Shown here in pieces: positions 7,058 to 15,594 of a DNA stretch of 36,871 nt (position 1 is the first letter of the stretch; each line of letters begins with the position of its first letter). Both the position numbers and the translations under genes were made by a program. The notes below the pieces were generated by a model. The model ran no database searches. It had not been told where the DNA came from and saw only the letters and a program-made list of their open reading frames with translations. The DNA lies in the NCBI GenBank assembly GCA_017625065.1, contig JAGALS010000014.1, positions 1 through 36,871 on the forward strand. The letters are read 5' to 3'. This DNA comes from Clostridia bacterium (GTDB taxonomy: Bacteria; Bacillota; Clostridia; Oscillospirales; CAG-272).

Positions 7058-8436
7058 ACTACGATGCATACGAAGCAGAAAAAAGCCGCCAAACGGTATG
7101 CAATTTCTGCCTTTTTGACACAAACGCGCTCGCGGCGCTGAAAAGCGATCTGTCGCTGTCGCTCTCGCCCGAGGCACTGCTTTTGTGCCGCGACCATTTC
7201 CGCATATGGGAGCGACGTGACCCCACCGTTGGCGACCTGCGTTTCATTAATGCGCTGGCTTCGCTTTGGCAGGATCTGCCCGATACCGCCGTGGTCGACT
7301 GCCCCACGTTCGAAGCAAGCGAGGATGCCCGTGTTTTTGCCGATGTCACGCGCAAGGCAGAGTCTCTCTCTCCCGCGCCTCACCATCTACCCTTTTTGAT
7401 GGGCGTTGCGGGACAATATCTTTCCCGTTGCGGTATGATGCCACACCATAAAAATCTGCGGTGCGGCCACCCGACCGAGCTTGCGGCGCTCTACGGTGGC
7501 AATACTCCTTCCTTGTCGCTGGAGCTTGATGGCACAGCCGCTATGCTGAACGCCGAGCGCACCCCCTCTCCCTTCTCTGCCAAGGCGGTCTGCCTGCTTT
7601 TTCCGACGGGCAACGTGCCTTTTGCCGACGAGGTGGCGCAGTTTTTCGCTTCTCACCGCGCAATGGGGCTCACCCCCGTCGTCGCACCGCTTGACGAGGG
7701 GCTGTTCCCCCACCTTTTGAAGCTCGGCGGTGTGAGCCTTAACGTTTCCTTCTTCGCGGACTACCGTCCCGACGTCGGCGCGGCATCGCTGTTGCCGATC
7801 GGTCAAAATACAGTGCTCTTCCTTGCGCCCGAGATAGCTCTCACTCAACTGTTTGCCGAGCGCGTGCCCTTCGTATGCTGCGGTATGCAAAACGGCACCG
7901 AATGGCTGCAGATCTATCGCAACGGCGAGCTGCTGCTCTCCCTTTCCGCGCGGCTCCTGCGCGCGCTGCGCCCCTGCCGCTGTGTGCATCCCACAGTTGG
8001 CACGCACAACGAAAAGGCGCTCGCCCGCGCTTTGCGTGCATCAAACGACACCGCATTGGGCGGCATCACGATAGCGGGCGGCTGCGAGCAAGCCCTGCTC
8101 TCGCTGATCGGCGAGATGGCGGAACGCGGCGCTGATCTCTCCCACGCCACGGCGACCGCCGCCCTGGAGCTCCCCCCGATGCAAAACGCCGATGCCGTGA
8201 TCTCCGAGGCGATGCCCTTGGTGCTGGACTATCATCGCATCCTCTCGGAGCTGGCTCTGCCCGCCTGCCATCACCGACAGATCGTGCGAAAAGACCTGAG
8301 TGAGCCGCGGCTTTCGGTCTTTGTCGCCGCAAAGCAGCAGACAGGGCGCGATGCGGACTTTGCCATGAAGTGGCACTCTGCCGCCGCGGCAAGGGATTTT
8401 GCCGCCCTTCGCGCGTTGCTTTATCCTTCGATTTGA
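7054..8436 (+). CDS. PurL-related protein, probable degenerate FGAM synthase fragment (pseudoenzyme)
   Basis: The product has 460 residues; no function is assigned. Residues about 17-60 resemble the FGAR-AT linker of clostridial PurL: ALLLCRDHFRIWERRDPTVG parallels the family pattern of a Cys/Asp-rich helix followed by RDPT and a hydrophobic helix. Where PurL continues with the SDHCRH segment, this protein has ASLWQDLPDT, so that conserved site is gone. Further on, GHPTELAALYGGNTPSL aligns in spacing with HNHPTEIEPFGGAATCLGG of the PurL AIRS domain. True PurL has over 1,200 residues, so this is short and eroded yet keeps a full open frame. It overlaps mtaB by 4 bp with a GAGGTG site. Base composition and codon use look like the neighbours. 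It could instead be an unrelated family with chance similarity, but two aligned blocks in the right order argue against that. Confidence 0.7.
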   Translation: MNYDAYEAEKSRQTVCNFCLFDTNALAALKSDLSLSLSPEALLLCRDHFRIWERRDPTVGDLRFINALASLWQDLPDTAVVDCPTFEASEDARVFADVTRKAESLSPAPHHLPFLMGVAGQYLSRCGMMPHHKNLRCGHPTELAALYGGNTPSLSLELDGTAAMLNAERTPSPFSAKAVCLLFPTGNVPFADEVAQFFASHRAMGLTPVVAPLDEGLFPHLLKLGGVSLNVSFFADYRPDVGAASLLPIGQNTVLFLAPEIALTQLFAERVPFVCCGMQNGTEWLQIYRNGELLLSLSARLLRALRPCRCVHPTVGTHNEKALARALRASNDTALGGITIAGGCEQALLSLIGEMAERGADLSHATATAALELPPMQNADAVISEAMPLVLDYHRILSELALPACHHRQIVRKDLSEPRLSVFVAAKQQTGRDADFAMKWHSAAAARDFAALRALLYPSI

Positions 8437-8475
8437 GCACTTTATGATAAATCTGAAATTTTTTTCGAAAAAGTC

Positions 8476-8504
8476 TTGCTTTTTTCGTTGTGTTGTGTTA
8501 TAAT
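8476..8504 (+). promoter_or_regulatory. Promoter of rpmB
   Basis: TTGCTT (8476-8481), 17-bp spacer, TGT-TATAAT (8499-8504). A small hairpin GCACC/GGTGC (8539-8552) stands in the leader just before the AGGAGG site. Confidence 0.8.
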
Positions 8505-8569
8505 ACGTATTGCTATTGAATTTTTGATGAAACGATGAGCACCCACGGGTGCGACAGGAGGTGTCAGAT

Positions 8570-8755
8570 ATGGCAAAGTGCAGTGTTTGCGGCAAGGGCG
8601 TTGTGTTCGGTCAGAATGTTTCCCACTCGCACCGCAAGACCAACCGTTCTTGGAAGCCCAATATCCGCAAGGTAAAGGCGATCGTTGACGGTACCCCCAC
8701 CACGGTGGCGGTTTGCTCTCGTTGCCTGCGTTCGGGCAAAGTTACCCGCGCATAA
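8570..8755 (+). CDS. rpmB: 50S ribosomal protein L28
   Basis: L28 is a small protein of the 50S subunit. The 61-residue form starts MAKCSVCGKGVVFGQNVSHS and carries RKTNRSWKPNIRKVKA and VCSRCLRSGKVTRA. Two CxxC pairs (CSVC and CSRC) mark the zinc-binding C+ version. An upstream in-frame ATG at 8549 would add seven residues that L28 does not have and would swallow the AGGAGG site at 8556-8561, so the ATG at 8570 is chosen. Single-gene transcript with its own promoter and a downstream hairpin. Confidence 0.96.
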   Translation: MAKCSVCGKGVVFGQNVSHSHRKTNRSWKPNIRKVKAIVDGTPTTVAVCSRCLRSGKVTRA

Positions 8756-8763
8756 GAGAGATG

Positions 8764-8800
8764 AAAGAGGAGTGACGTATGACGCCGCTCCTCTTTCTTA
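8764..8800 (+). terminator. Probable terminator of rpmB
   Basis: AAAGAGGAG (8764-8772) pairs with CTCCTCTTT (8788-8796), with a 15-nt loop, followed by a broken T-rich stretch. The large loop makes it weaker than the other terminators here. Confidence 0.55.
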
Positions 8801-8813
8801 TTGCATTTTTGTA

Positions 8814-8842
8814 TTGACATTGAAATGCAAAAAACGTATAAT
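8814..8842 (+). promoter_or_regulatory. Promoter of proC and the SGNH hydrolase gene
   Basis: Perfect TTGACA (8814-8819), 17-bp spacer and perfect TATAAT (8837-8842). Confidence 0.85.
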
Positions 8843-8875
8843 TAGATTATAATGAAAGTTTCGGAGGATACGGAT

Positions 8876-9655
8876 ATGAAACTTGCCTTTATCGGAATGG
8901 GCAATATGGCAACGGCGCTGGCGCAGGGCTTTGTGCAATCGGGCAAGCTGCAGGGTGTCGACATCATCGCCTTTGACCCGTGCCAGGATGTTTTGAAGAA
9001 AAAAAGCGAAGAGATCGGCTTTACCGCCGCCGCTAGTGCCGCCGAGGCCGTTTGTGCCGCTGACACCGTGCTGATCGCCTGCAAGCCTCATCAGGTAGAG
9101 GGCGCGATCGCCGATATCAAGGATCTGCTTTCGGGCAAGGCGCTGCTGTCGATCGCGCTTGGATGGGATCACGCCCGTTACCAAGCAATTTTACCGAGCG
9201 ACGTGCGCGTGCAGTTTATTATGCCAAACACCCCCGCCATGGTCGGGGAGGGCGTCTTTCTGTTTGAAGAGACCTCCACACTCACCGACAGCGAGCTTTG
9301 CTACGTCAAGGACCTGTTTTCTGCCATCGGCTATGTTCACACGCTCCCCTCATCTCTCATGGGCATCGGAGGTGCGATCAGCGGCTGCGGCCCCGCGTTT
9401 GTGGATCTGATGCTGGAGGCATTTGCCGACGCCGCCGTGCGCTACGGCATTCCGCGCGCGCTCGCGCTCTCTCTGGTCAGCGAGACCGTGCTTGGCAGCG
9501 CGAAGCTTCAGCAGAAAACGGGATTGCACCCCGGTGTGCTCAAGGATATGGTCTGCTCGCCTGCGGGCTCAACCATCAAGGGCGTGACCGCGCTTGAAAA
9601 AAGCGGCTTCCGCGCAGCTTGTATGAACGCGATCGAAGCCATTATGGAACAATGA
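8876..9655 (+). CDS. proC: Pyrroline-5-carboxylate reductase
   Basis: ProC catalyses the last step of proline synthesis, reducing pyrroline-5-carboxylate with NAD(P)H. The 259-residue protein opens with a Rossmann fold (KLAFIGMGNMATALAQGF). It also contains the FIMPNTPAMVGEGV block and the C-terminal dimer/active-site region with SGCGPAFVDLMLEAFADAAV and the signature VCSPAGSTIKGVTALEKSGF. An upstream in-frame ATG at 8852 would add eight residues and overlap the GGAGG site; the ATG at 8876 follows that site and begins the Rossmann strand. It is followed 15 bp later by the SGNH hydrolase gene, probably on the same transcript. Confidence 0.95.
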   Translation: MKLAFIGMGNMATALAQGFVQSGKLQGVDIIAFDPCQDVLKKKSEEIGFTAAASAAEAVCAADTVLIACKPHQVEGAIADIKDLLSGKALLSIALGWDHARYQAILPSDVRVQFIMPNTPAMVGEGVFLFEETSTLTDSELCYVKDLFSAIGYVHTLPSSLMGIGGAISGCGPAFVDLMLEAFADAAVRYGIPRALALSLVSETVLGSAKLQQKTGLHPGVLKDMVCSPAGSTIKGVTALEKSGFRAACMNAIEAIMEQ

Positions 9656-9670
9656 AAAGAGGTATTGAAA

Positions 9671-10771
9671 ATGTCTACATTCGATATTGGAAGCATCGAT
9701 AAAAATTTAGAGGTCGCCGCCAAGGTCAAAGCCCCCGATCTTGTGCTTTACGACGTGCGCAAGCCCCCATTTCAGATCTACGGCCTCTATGAGCCGACGA
9801 CCGAGCCATGCTTTAAGCGTATGCCCACAGAAACGGCAAAAGCGGTCAGTGGGGGGGTTCGCTCCCTGCACGTACATACCGCGGGCGGCCGTGTACGCTT
9901 TTCCACCAATTCCCCGTACGTCGTCATCAAAGCGGTCATGCCCTCTATTCATCCGATGAACCATATGCCGCTGACGGGCTCGTCGGGCTTTGACCTCTAC
10001 GTCGACTCCTCTGACGGGATGCAAAGCTTGTACCACGGCACCTTCGTGCCGCCCAGAGACATGACAGACGGCTATGAATCTAAGGTCGATCTCGGCGAGG
10101 CAAAATGGCGTCATTTCACCATCAATTTTCCCCTTTACAATCCCGTGACTGCTCTTTACGTTGGTATCGCAGAGGGCTCCGAGCTTGGCGAGGGCGCCCC
10201 CTACCGCGATCTGCCGCCTGTTGTCTACTACGGCTCCTCGATCACGCAGGGCGGATGCGCTTCCCGCCCCGGTAACGCCTATACGGCAATGGTGGGACGC
10301 TTCCTTAATATCGACCACGTAAACCTCGGCTTCTCGGGCAACGGCAAGGCTGAGGACACGATGATAGAATATTTATGCACTCTGAAAATGTCCGCCTTTG
10401 TGTCGGATTACGACCACAACGCCCCCAACCCCGAGTATCTGCGCAATACCCATCAAAAGCTCTACGACGCGATCCGCGCGAAATATCCGACCGTCCCATA
10501 CATCATGCTTTCCCGTCCCGATTATTTCAAGAACGTGAAGGATTCCATCGCCCGCAGGCAGGTGGTGATCGACACCTTCCACTATGCGGTCGCAAAGGGG
10601 GACCAAAACGTGTATTACATTGACGGCAGTTCGATCTTCCGCGGTCCGTTTGAGGACTGCTGCACGGTAGACGGTACCCACCCCAACGACCTCGGCTTTT
10701 CCAAAATGGCAGAAGCGGTGTATGCGGTTCTAACACGCGCGTTGCGTGATGAAACATTCCTCAAGAACTAA
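9671..10771 (+). CDS. SGNH/GDSL-family hydrolase (esterase-like)
   Basis: A 366-residue protein with no signal peptide, so cytoplasmic. The N-terminal part (about residues 1-170) looks like the beta-sandwich that precedes the catalytic domain in this subgroup. The catalytic domain has block I VVYYGSSITQGGCASRPG with the nucleophilic Ser, the Gly block VNLGFSGNGKAED, and VDGTHPNDLGF with the Asp and His of the triad. Members of this layout are usually carbohydrate deacetylases or esterases; the substrate is unknown. A TTG codon 6 bp upstream is in frame, but the ATG at 9671 has an AAGAGGT site 8 bp away. Transcribed with proC, although no shared pathway is evident. Confidence 0.85.
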   Translation: MSTFDIGSIDKNLEVAAKVKAPDLVLYDVRKPPFQIYGLYEPTTEPCFKRMPTETAKAVSGGVRSLHVHTAGGRVRFSTNSPYVVIKAVMPSIHPMNHMPLTGSSGFDLYVDSSDGMQSLYHGTFVPPRDMTDGYESKVDLGEAKWRHFTINFPLYNPVTALYVGIAEGSELGEGAPYRDLPPVVYYGSSITQGGCASRPGNAYTAMVGRFLNIDHVNLGFSGNGKAEDTMIEYLCTLKMSAFVSDYDHNAPNPEYLRNTHQKLYDAIRAKYPTVPYIMLSRPDYFKNVKDSIARRQVVIDTFHYAVAKGDQNVYYIDGSSIFRGPFEDCCTVDGTHPNDLGFSKMAEAVYAVLTRALRDETFLKN

Positions 10772-10775
10772 TTTA

Positions 10776-10812
10776 AAAAGCGCTTTGGAGCGATGCTCCA
10801 AAGCGCTTTTTT
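10776..10812. terminator. Strong bidirectional terminator
   Basis: AAAAGCGCTTTGGAGC (10776-10791) pairs perfectly with its complement at 10795-10810 around a 3-nt loop, with T-runs on both sides. It separates the proC unit from the convergent carD. Confidence 0.92.
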
Positions 10813-10836
10813 CGATACCGTTATCTTAATTTTCGT

Positions 10837-11343
10837 TCATTCGGCCTCGCCGATGCAATTCAAAATATAGCGATCCGCATCCTCCTCGGACACACCGAGC
10901 ACGTGGGCGCACTCACTGCACAGCAGGTGCTTGGCAAGCCGCCCGTACTCCAGATCGGTCACGGGAAAATGCTTGTGCGCGGCGGTCAGCTCCGCACGGC
11001 GCTTTTGAACGGTCTTGATCACCTTTACGTACCCTTGCGGATCAAGTCCGCCGATCTCGGTGCGGTAGATCTCACGGCGCTGCTTTTCCACGGGCACGGT
11101 CAAGGTCTCGATCTCGGGCATCGCCGCGATCAAGGCGTCGATCTCCTCACGCGTCATCAAGCGGCGCATCGGCACCCTATCGTTATCCACGGGGGTGTAG
11201 ATGGTCGAGCTCATGGGATTGTTGACGGGAATCAGCAAATAAAAGGTACGCGTATCCTCTTTATCGTAGGGGGAAGGTCCTACCTCTGCTACGCGGCAAA
11301 TGCCATTGATGCCATATACGATGTGTTCTCCAACCTGAAACAT
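10837..11343 (-). CDS. CarD-family transcriptional regulator
   Basis: CarD-type proteins bind the RNA polymerase beta subunit and stabilise open complexes at sigma-A promoters. The 168-residue product starts MFQVGEHIVYGINGICRVAE, the hallmark of the CarD/TRCF RNA-polymerase-interacting domain (residues 1-65). A helical C-terminal domain (about 70-165) follows and carries the basic stretch QKRRAELTAAHK. The ATG has an excellent GGAGGGGG site. It is a single gene between two terminators with its own promoter. Confidence 0.9.
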   Translation of the reverse strand: MFQVGEHIVYGINGICRVAEVGPSPYDKEDTRTFYLLIPVNNPMSSTIYTPVDNDRVPMRRLMTREEIDALIAAMPEIETLTVPVEKQRREIYRTEIGGLDPQGYVKVIKTVQKRRAELTAAHKHFPVTDLEYGRLAKHLLCSECAHVLGVSEEDADRYILNCIGEAE

Positions 11344-11383
11344 AATGCCCCCTCCTTATCAAGATAAACGTTTCCTTATCTAT

Positions 11384-11412
11384 ATTTTACCATAAAAAGA
11401 ATTCTTATGCAA
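11384..11412 (-). promoter_or_regulatory. Promoter of carD
   Basis: Minus strand TTGCAT (11407-11412), 17-bp spacer, TGG-TAAAAT (11384-11389), about 40 bp before the start codon. Confidence 0.8.
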
Positions 11413-11470
11413 GGGACATTTTTCATAAAAAGAAGGCGAAATTTGTCGGTTATTCTGCTAGTTCCACCTT

Positions 11471-11512
11471 AAAAGAAAAGCACGCAGAGGCAATGCCTTT
11501 GCGTGCTTTTTC
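11471..11512 (-). terminator. Intrinsic terminator of galE
   Basis: AAAAGCACGCA (11476-11486) pairs with TGCGTGCTTTT (11500-11510), extended inward by GAGGC/GCCTT around an AAT loop. On the minus strand the hairpin is followed by a TTTTCTTTT tract. Confidence 0.9.
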
Positions 11513-11522
11513 CATTCAAGAT

Positions 11523-12533
11523 TTAATCGTCATAACCGTTGGGGTTGTTCGACTGCCAATTCCAGGAATCGCGCACCATATCCTCCAGGGTGTGCACGGC
11601 GTGCCAGCCGAGCTCCTGTTCCGCCTTTGCCGAATCGGCATAGCAGGTGGCGATATCGCCGGGACGGCGATCGACGATACGATACGGCACCGGAACGCCG
11701 TTGACACGGCTGAACGTGTTGACCATATCGAGAACGCTGTAGCCAACACCCGTACCCAGGTTGAAAATACCGATACCGTTCTTGCCGTATTGCAACGCGG
11801 CAACGTGTCCGCGCGCCAGATCGACCACGTGAATGTAATCGCGCACACCCGTGCCGTCGGGGGTGGGATAGTCGTTGCCGTAAACCGAAAGCTCAGCGCG
11901 CTTGCCAACGGCGACCTGCGTGATATAGGGCATCAGGTTGTTGGGAATACCGCGGGGGCTTTCGCCGATGCGGCCGCTCTTATGTGCGCCAACGGGGTTG
12001 AAATAACGCAATAAAATGATCTGCATTTCGGGATTTGCAAGGGCATAATCCTTCAGGATCTGCTCGATCATAAACTTGGTCCAGCCGTAAGGGTTGGAGC
12101 AATCGCCCGTGTGCATATCCTCGGTGATGGGGCACTTTTCGGGTGTGCCGTAAACCGTCGCGGAGGAGCTGAAGATCAGCTTGCGCACGTCGGCCTTTTT
12201 CATCGCGCGCAACAGCGCGAAGGTGGAGTCAATATTGTTGGTGTAATAAGCAAGCGGCATACGGACCGACTCGCCCACGGCCTTAAAGCCCGCAAAATGC
12301 ACGACCGCGTCGATCTTATGCTCCGAGAAAATGCGGTCCAGCGCCGCCTCGTCTGCCACGTCCGCTTCATAAAGAGGCGTTTTCTTGCCCGTGATCTCCT
12401 CAACGCGCTCCATCACGCGAGGGGAGCTGTTGGCAAAGTTATCGACCACGACCACCTCGTGGCCTGCCGCGTACATTTCGACGATCGTATGGCTGCCGAT
12501 ATAACCGGCTCCGCCCGTTAACAAAACCTTCAT
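11523..12533 (-). CDS. galE: UDP-glucose 4-epimerase
   Basis: GalE interconverts UDP-glucose and UDP-galactose (some forms also UDP-GlcNAc/UDP-GalNAc) with bound NAD. The 336-residue form starts MKVLLTGGAGYIGSHTIVEM with the GxxGxxG NAD motif. It continues with FAGFKAVGESV, the SSSATVYG strand bearing the catalytic Ser region, and NPYGWTKFMIEQIL, in which the YxxxK pair is YGWTK. The open frame continues 84 codons further upstream, but that part is not GalE-like and crosses the promoter. The chosen ATG has an AAGGTG site. Single-gene unit next to glmM and a glycan operon, so it probably feeds surface polysaccharide synthesis. Confidence 0.96.
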   Translation of the reverse strand: MKVLLTGGAGYIGSHTIVEMYAAGHEVVVVDNFANSSPRVMERVEEITGKKTPLYEADVADEAALDRIFSEHKIDAVVHFAGFKAVGESVRMPLAYYTNNIDSTFALLRAMKKADVRKLIFSSSATVYGTPEKCPITEDMHTGDCSNPYGWTKFMIEQILKDYALANPEMQIILLRYFNPVGAHKSGRIGESPRGIPNNLMPYITQVAVGKRAELSVYGNDYPTPDGTGVRDYIHVVDLARGHVAALQYGKNGIGIFNLGTGVGYSVLDMVNTFSRVNGVPVPYRIVDRRPGDIATCYADSAKAEQELGWHAVHTLEDMVRDSWNWQSNNPNGYDD

Positions 12534-12563
12534 AGTGACACCTTCTTTTCCATTAGTGCTTTT

Positions 12564-12592
12564 AGTATACCGCTTTTTACCCCATTTGTCAA
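12564..12592 (-). promoter_or_regulatory. Promoter of galE
   Basis: Minus strand TTGACA (12587-12592), 17-bp spacer, TATACT (12564-12569). It lies in the short gap between the beta-helix gene and galE, so galE has independent transcription. Confidence 0.8.
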
Positions 12593-12631
12593 TGTCAAAA
12601 CTGTAAAAAGAAAGGGTTTGTTTTGGGCTTT

Positions 12632-13321
12632 TCAGTCGTTTTTTGTATGCCGCCGCTCGCAGAGCGAAATTTCGCTGTAATTCTTGTAGATCGCCTGTGA
12701 CGGCACGATGCCGCGCACCGAGGAAAGCGGATAGACCGTACAGCCCCTTCCAAGCACGGTGCCGGGATTGAGCACACAGCCACACCCGACCTCAACAAGG
12801 TCGCCGATCATCGCACCCACCTTTTTGCGACCCGTATCAAGCCTTTCTTCACTTGTACGGATCACAACGGCGCTTTTATCGCTCTTGACGTTAGAGGTGA
12901 TCGCCCCCGCCCCCAGGTGCGCCTTATAGCCGAGGATCGAATCCCCCACATAGTTATAGTGTGGCACCTGTACACCGTCAAACAAGATCACGTTTTTCAG
13001 CTCCGTGGAGTTGCCCACCACGGCGCCCTTCCCCACGAGTGCGTTGCCGCGAATAAAGGCGCAATGGCGCACCTCGCTCTCCTCGCCGATGATACAAGGG
13101 CCGCTGATCGACGCGGTGGGCGCAATGCGCGCGCTTTTTGCGATCCAAATGTGCTCTGCGATCCGGTCGTAGCACTCTGCGGGCAGCTCCTCGCCAAGTG
13201 TCACGATCCATTCTCCTATATGCTCCAGCGCCTGCCAGGGATATTCGCATTTTTTAAAAAAATCCCCCACAACGGTATGCGAAAAGTCAAAAAGCTCCTC
13301 GGTTCTGATCTGATATTTCAC
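12632..13321 (-). CDS. Left-handed beta-helix acyl/nucleotidyl-transferase-like protein (GlmU C-terminal-like)
   Basis: A 229-residue protein whose residues about 60-215 carry the hexapeptide repeats of a left-handed beta-helix: IWIAKSARIAPTASISGPCI, FIRGNALVGKGAVVGNSTEL, then VGDSILGYKAHLGAGAITSN. NSTELKN and the GAGAITSN block resemble the acetyltransferase half of GlmU and related sugar-1-phosphate nucleotidyltransferases. The nucleotidyltransferase half is absent. The start is GTG, and its GTGA overlaps the glmM stop (13318-13321), so translation is coupled to glmM. That coupling suggests a role in hexosamine-phosphate metabolism, for example acetylation of GlcN-1-P, but this is inference. 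Confidence 0.75.
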   Translation of the reverse strand: MKYQIRTEELFDFSHTVVGDFFKKCEYPWQALEHIGEWIVTLGEELPAECYDRIAEHIWIAKSARIAPTASISGPCIIGEESEVRHCAFIRGNALVGKGAVVGNSTELKNVILFDGVQVPHYNYVGDSILGYKAHLGAGAITSNVKSDKSAVVIRTSEERLDTGRKKVGAMIGDLVEVGCGCVLNPGTVLGRGCTVYPLSSVRGIVPSQAIYKNYSEISLCERRHTKND

Positions 13322-14658
13322 AGCACGTGACCTCCTTTTTTCATCGCATCGATCACACCGTCAACACATTGCTCGCAAAGCGCCTCACTCTCTGCCTCCG
13401 CCATCACGCGCACCACGGGCTCCGTGCCGCTGGCACGGACCAGGATGCGCCCCTTATCCCCCAAAAGCGCCTCGGCACTGCCAACTGCCGCAAGCACGGC
13501 CTCGTCTTGCATCGCTGCTTGTTTATCGATCACACGCACGTTTTTCAGTACCTGCGGATAACGCACAAAGCCTTCGGTCAGCTGATGCAACGAGCGATTA
13601 CTGTTGCAGATCTGCTCCATCAGCATCAGGGCGGTCAGAATGCCGTCACCCGTGTTAGCAAATTTGCTGAAGATCACGTGCCCCGACTGCTCACCGCCAA
13701 GGCAATACCCTTTGCTCGCCATACATTCGTAAACGTATTTGTCACCAACGGCTGTCTTTTCATAGCCGATCCCAAGCCGATCCAGCGCCTTATACAGGCC
13801 GAAATTGGACATTACCGTGGTCACGACGGTGTTTTGATCAAGCATTCCCTGCTCGCGCATATAACGCCCCATCACGTAAAGGATCGCATCCCCGTCCACC
13901 ACGTTTCCAAGGTGGTCAACGGCAATACAACGGTCGGCATCGCCGTCAAAGGCAAAACCCACTTCCAGCTTTTCCTCAAGCACAAGGCGTTGCAGCGCCT
14001 CGATATGCGTGGAGCCGCAATCCAGGTTGATATTGAGGCCGTTTGGGCTGTTTCCGATCACGTAGGTGGTGGCGCCAAGCGCATCAAACACACTTTTCGC
14101 TATACTCCAGGCGCTGCCGTTTGCCGCATCGATGCCGATCCGCTTGCCACGGTAGGACACGGTCGCAAGCGAGATGAGATACCCGATATAACGGTTTCTG
14201 CCCGCCACGTGGTCGACCGCAACACCGATCTCTTCCCCCGTGGCAAGCGGTGCTTCCCCCTCGCCGTCCAGATATGCCTCCAATGCCGCCACGGTCGCAT
14301 CATCCATCTTCTCGCCTCCTCCTCCAAACAGCTTGATGCCGTTATCGCAGTAGGGATTGTGGCTGGCGGAGATCATAATACCGCAATCAAAGTCCTCGGT
14401 ACGCGTGACGTAAGACACACACGGCGTTGTGGTCACGTGCAGAATGTAAGCATCCGCACCTGAAGCCGTCAGCCCTGCCACAAGCGCATATTCGAGCGTA
14501 TAAGAGGAACGGCGCGTGTCCTTGCCGATCACCACGCGCGCCCGATGCGCCTTGCCAAAATGAGCACCCAAAAACCGCCCGATCGAAAAGGCGTGCTCGG
14601 TCGTGAGGATGCGGTTGACCTCACCGCGAAATCCGTCGGTTCCAAAATATTTCCCCAT
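13318..14658 (-). CDS. glmM: Phosphoglucosamine mutase
   Basis: GlmM converts glucosamine-6-phosphate to glucosamine-1-phosphate on the way to UDP-GlcNAc, the precursor of peptidoglycan and many surface glycans. The 446-residue product begins MGKYFGTDGFRGEVNRILT. It has the phosphoserine motif ISASHNPYCDNGIKLFG, the metal loop FAFDGDADRCIAVD, the sugar loop GGEQSGHVI and the phosphate loop RASGTEPVVRVM, all in the usual order. The frame extends 37 codons further, but the ATG at 14656-14658 has a TTTGGAGGTGG site and the canonical N-terminus. Coupled to the beta-helix gene downstream. Confidence 0.96.
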   Translation of the reverse strand: MGKYFGTDGFRGEVNRILTTEHAFSIGRFLGAHFGKAHRARVVIGKDTRRSSYTLEYALVAGLTASGADAYILHVTTTPCVSYVTRTEDFDCGIMISASHNPYCDNGIKLFGGGGEKMDDATVAALEAYLDGEGEAPLATGEEIGVAVDHVAGRNRYIGYLISLATVSYRGKRIGIDAANGSAWSIAKSVFDALGATTYVIGNSPNGLNINLDCGSTHIEALQRLVLEEKLEVGFAFDGDADRCIAVDHLGNVVDGDAILYVMGRYMREQGMLDQNTVVTTVMSNFGLYKALDRLGIGYEKTAVGDKYVYECMASKGYCLGGEQSGHVIFSKFANTGDGILTALMLMEQICNSNRSLHQLTEGFVRYPQVLKNVRVIDKQAAMQDEAVLAAVGSAEALLGDKGRILVRASGTEPVVRVMAEAESEALCEQCVDGVIDAMKKGGHVL

Positions 14659-14704
14659 CAATGCCACCTCCAAAAAAAGAAAAGCGCTGAATGCCATCCT
14701 TTTT

Positions 14705-14735
14705 AGTATATGGAAAAAGTGGGTGCTCGGTTCAA
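14705..14735 (-). promoter_or_regulatory. Possible promoter of glmM
   Basis: Minus strand TTGAAC (14730-14735) and TATACT (14705-14710), but with a 19-bp spacer, unlike the 17 bp of every other promoter here. The -35 assignment is therefore uncertain. Confidence 0.4.
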
Positions 14736-14740
14736 GTAAA

Positions 14741-14776
14741 AAAAGGAAACGGTACGAAAAAACTCGCACCGTTTCC
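14741..14776 (-). terminator. Terminator of the amino acid ABC transporter operon
   Basis: GGAAACGGT (14745-14753) pairs with ACCGTTTCC (14768-14776). On the minus strand the hairpin is followed by a run of eight T residues. Confidence 0.88.
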
Positions 14777-14787
14777 GTATTTTTTGA

Positions 14788-15594
14788 TCAAAGCACCTTC
14801 GCAAGGAAGGATTTCAAGCGCTCGCTCTTGGGGCTGCCGAAGACCTCCTCGGGCGAACCCTGCTCGGCAATCACACCGCCGTCCATAAAGAGCACACGGT
14901 CTGCCACCTCACGGGCAAAGCCCATCTCGTGGGTAACGATGACCATCGTCATGCCCTCGTTTGCAAGCTGCTTCATCAGATCCAGCACCTCGCCCACCAT
15001 TTCGGGGTCAAGAGCTGAGGTCGGCTCGTCAAACAGCATCACCTTCGGGTTCATTGCAAGCGCGCGCACGATAGCGATGCGCTGCTTCTGTCCGCCCGAC
15101 AGGGTCGAGGGGTAAACGTCCGCCTTTTCCTCAAGACCGATGCGCTCCAGGAGCTTCATCGCCTTTTCCTTTTCCTCGGCAACGATCTGCTCCTTGTTCA
15201 GCGTCGGCTTTTCTCCTTTTTTGAAGAACGCCCGCCATTTGTCACGTCTGAGTTGCTTGCTACGAATGATGATAGGGGCAACGGTGATGTTTTCCAACAC
15301 CGTTTTGTTATTAAACAGATTAAACTGCTGAAATACCATGCCCATTTTTTGGCGATGAATATTGATGTCTACCTTGGGATCTGCAATATCGACACCTTCG
15401 AAGATGACCTCGCCGCCGGTGGGGTCCTCCAAGCAGTTCAGGCAGCGCAGCAGCGTGCTTTTACCCGAGCCAGACGCGCCGACGATGACGACCTTTTCGC
15501 CTTGCTTGATATCAACAGATACCGATCTCAGCACCTCAAGCTCGCCAAAGCTCTTCGACAGATCGCGCACTTGAATGAGGACGTTATTTTCCAT
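14788..15594 (-). CDS. Polar amino acid ABC transporter, ATP-binding protein
   Basis: This is the ATPase of an amino acid importer. In 268 residues it shows Walker [16 protein letters not shown], the Q-loop in [10 protein letters not shown], the signature [13 protein letters not shown], Walker [13 protein letters not shown] and the switch His in VTHEMGFA. An insert of about 30 residues rich in Lys/Arg ([18 protein letters not shown]) lies between the Q-loop and the signature and is longer than in E. coli GlnQ or HisP. Its ATG (15592-15594) overlaps the permease gene by 11 bp, so the two are translationally coupled. Substrate class is inferred from the partners. Confidence 0.93.
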   Translation of the reverse strand: MENNVLIQVRDLSKSFGELEVLRSVSVDIKQGEKVVIVGASGSGKSTLLRCLNCLEDPTGGEVIFEGVDIADPKVDINIHRQKMGMVFQQFNLFNNKTVLENITVAPIIIRSKQLRRDKWRAFFKKGEKPTLNKEQIVAEEKEKAMKLLERIGLEEKADVYPSTLSGGQKQRIAIVRALAMNPKVMLFDEPTSALDPEMVGEVLDLMKQLANEGMTMVIVTHEMGFAREVADRVLFMDGGVIAEQGSPEEVFGSPKSERLKSFLAKVL

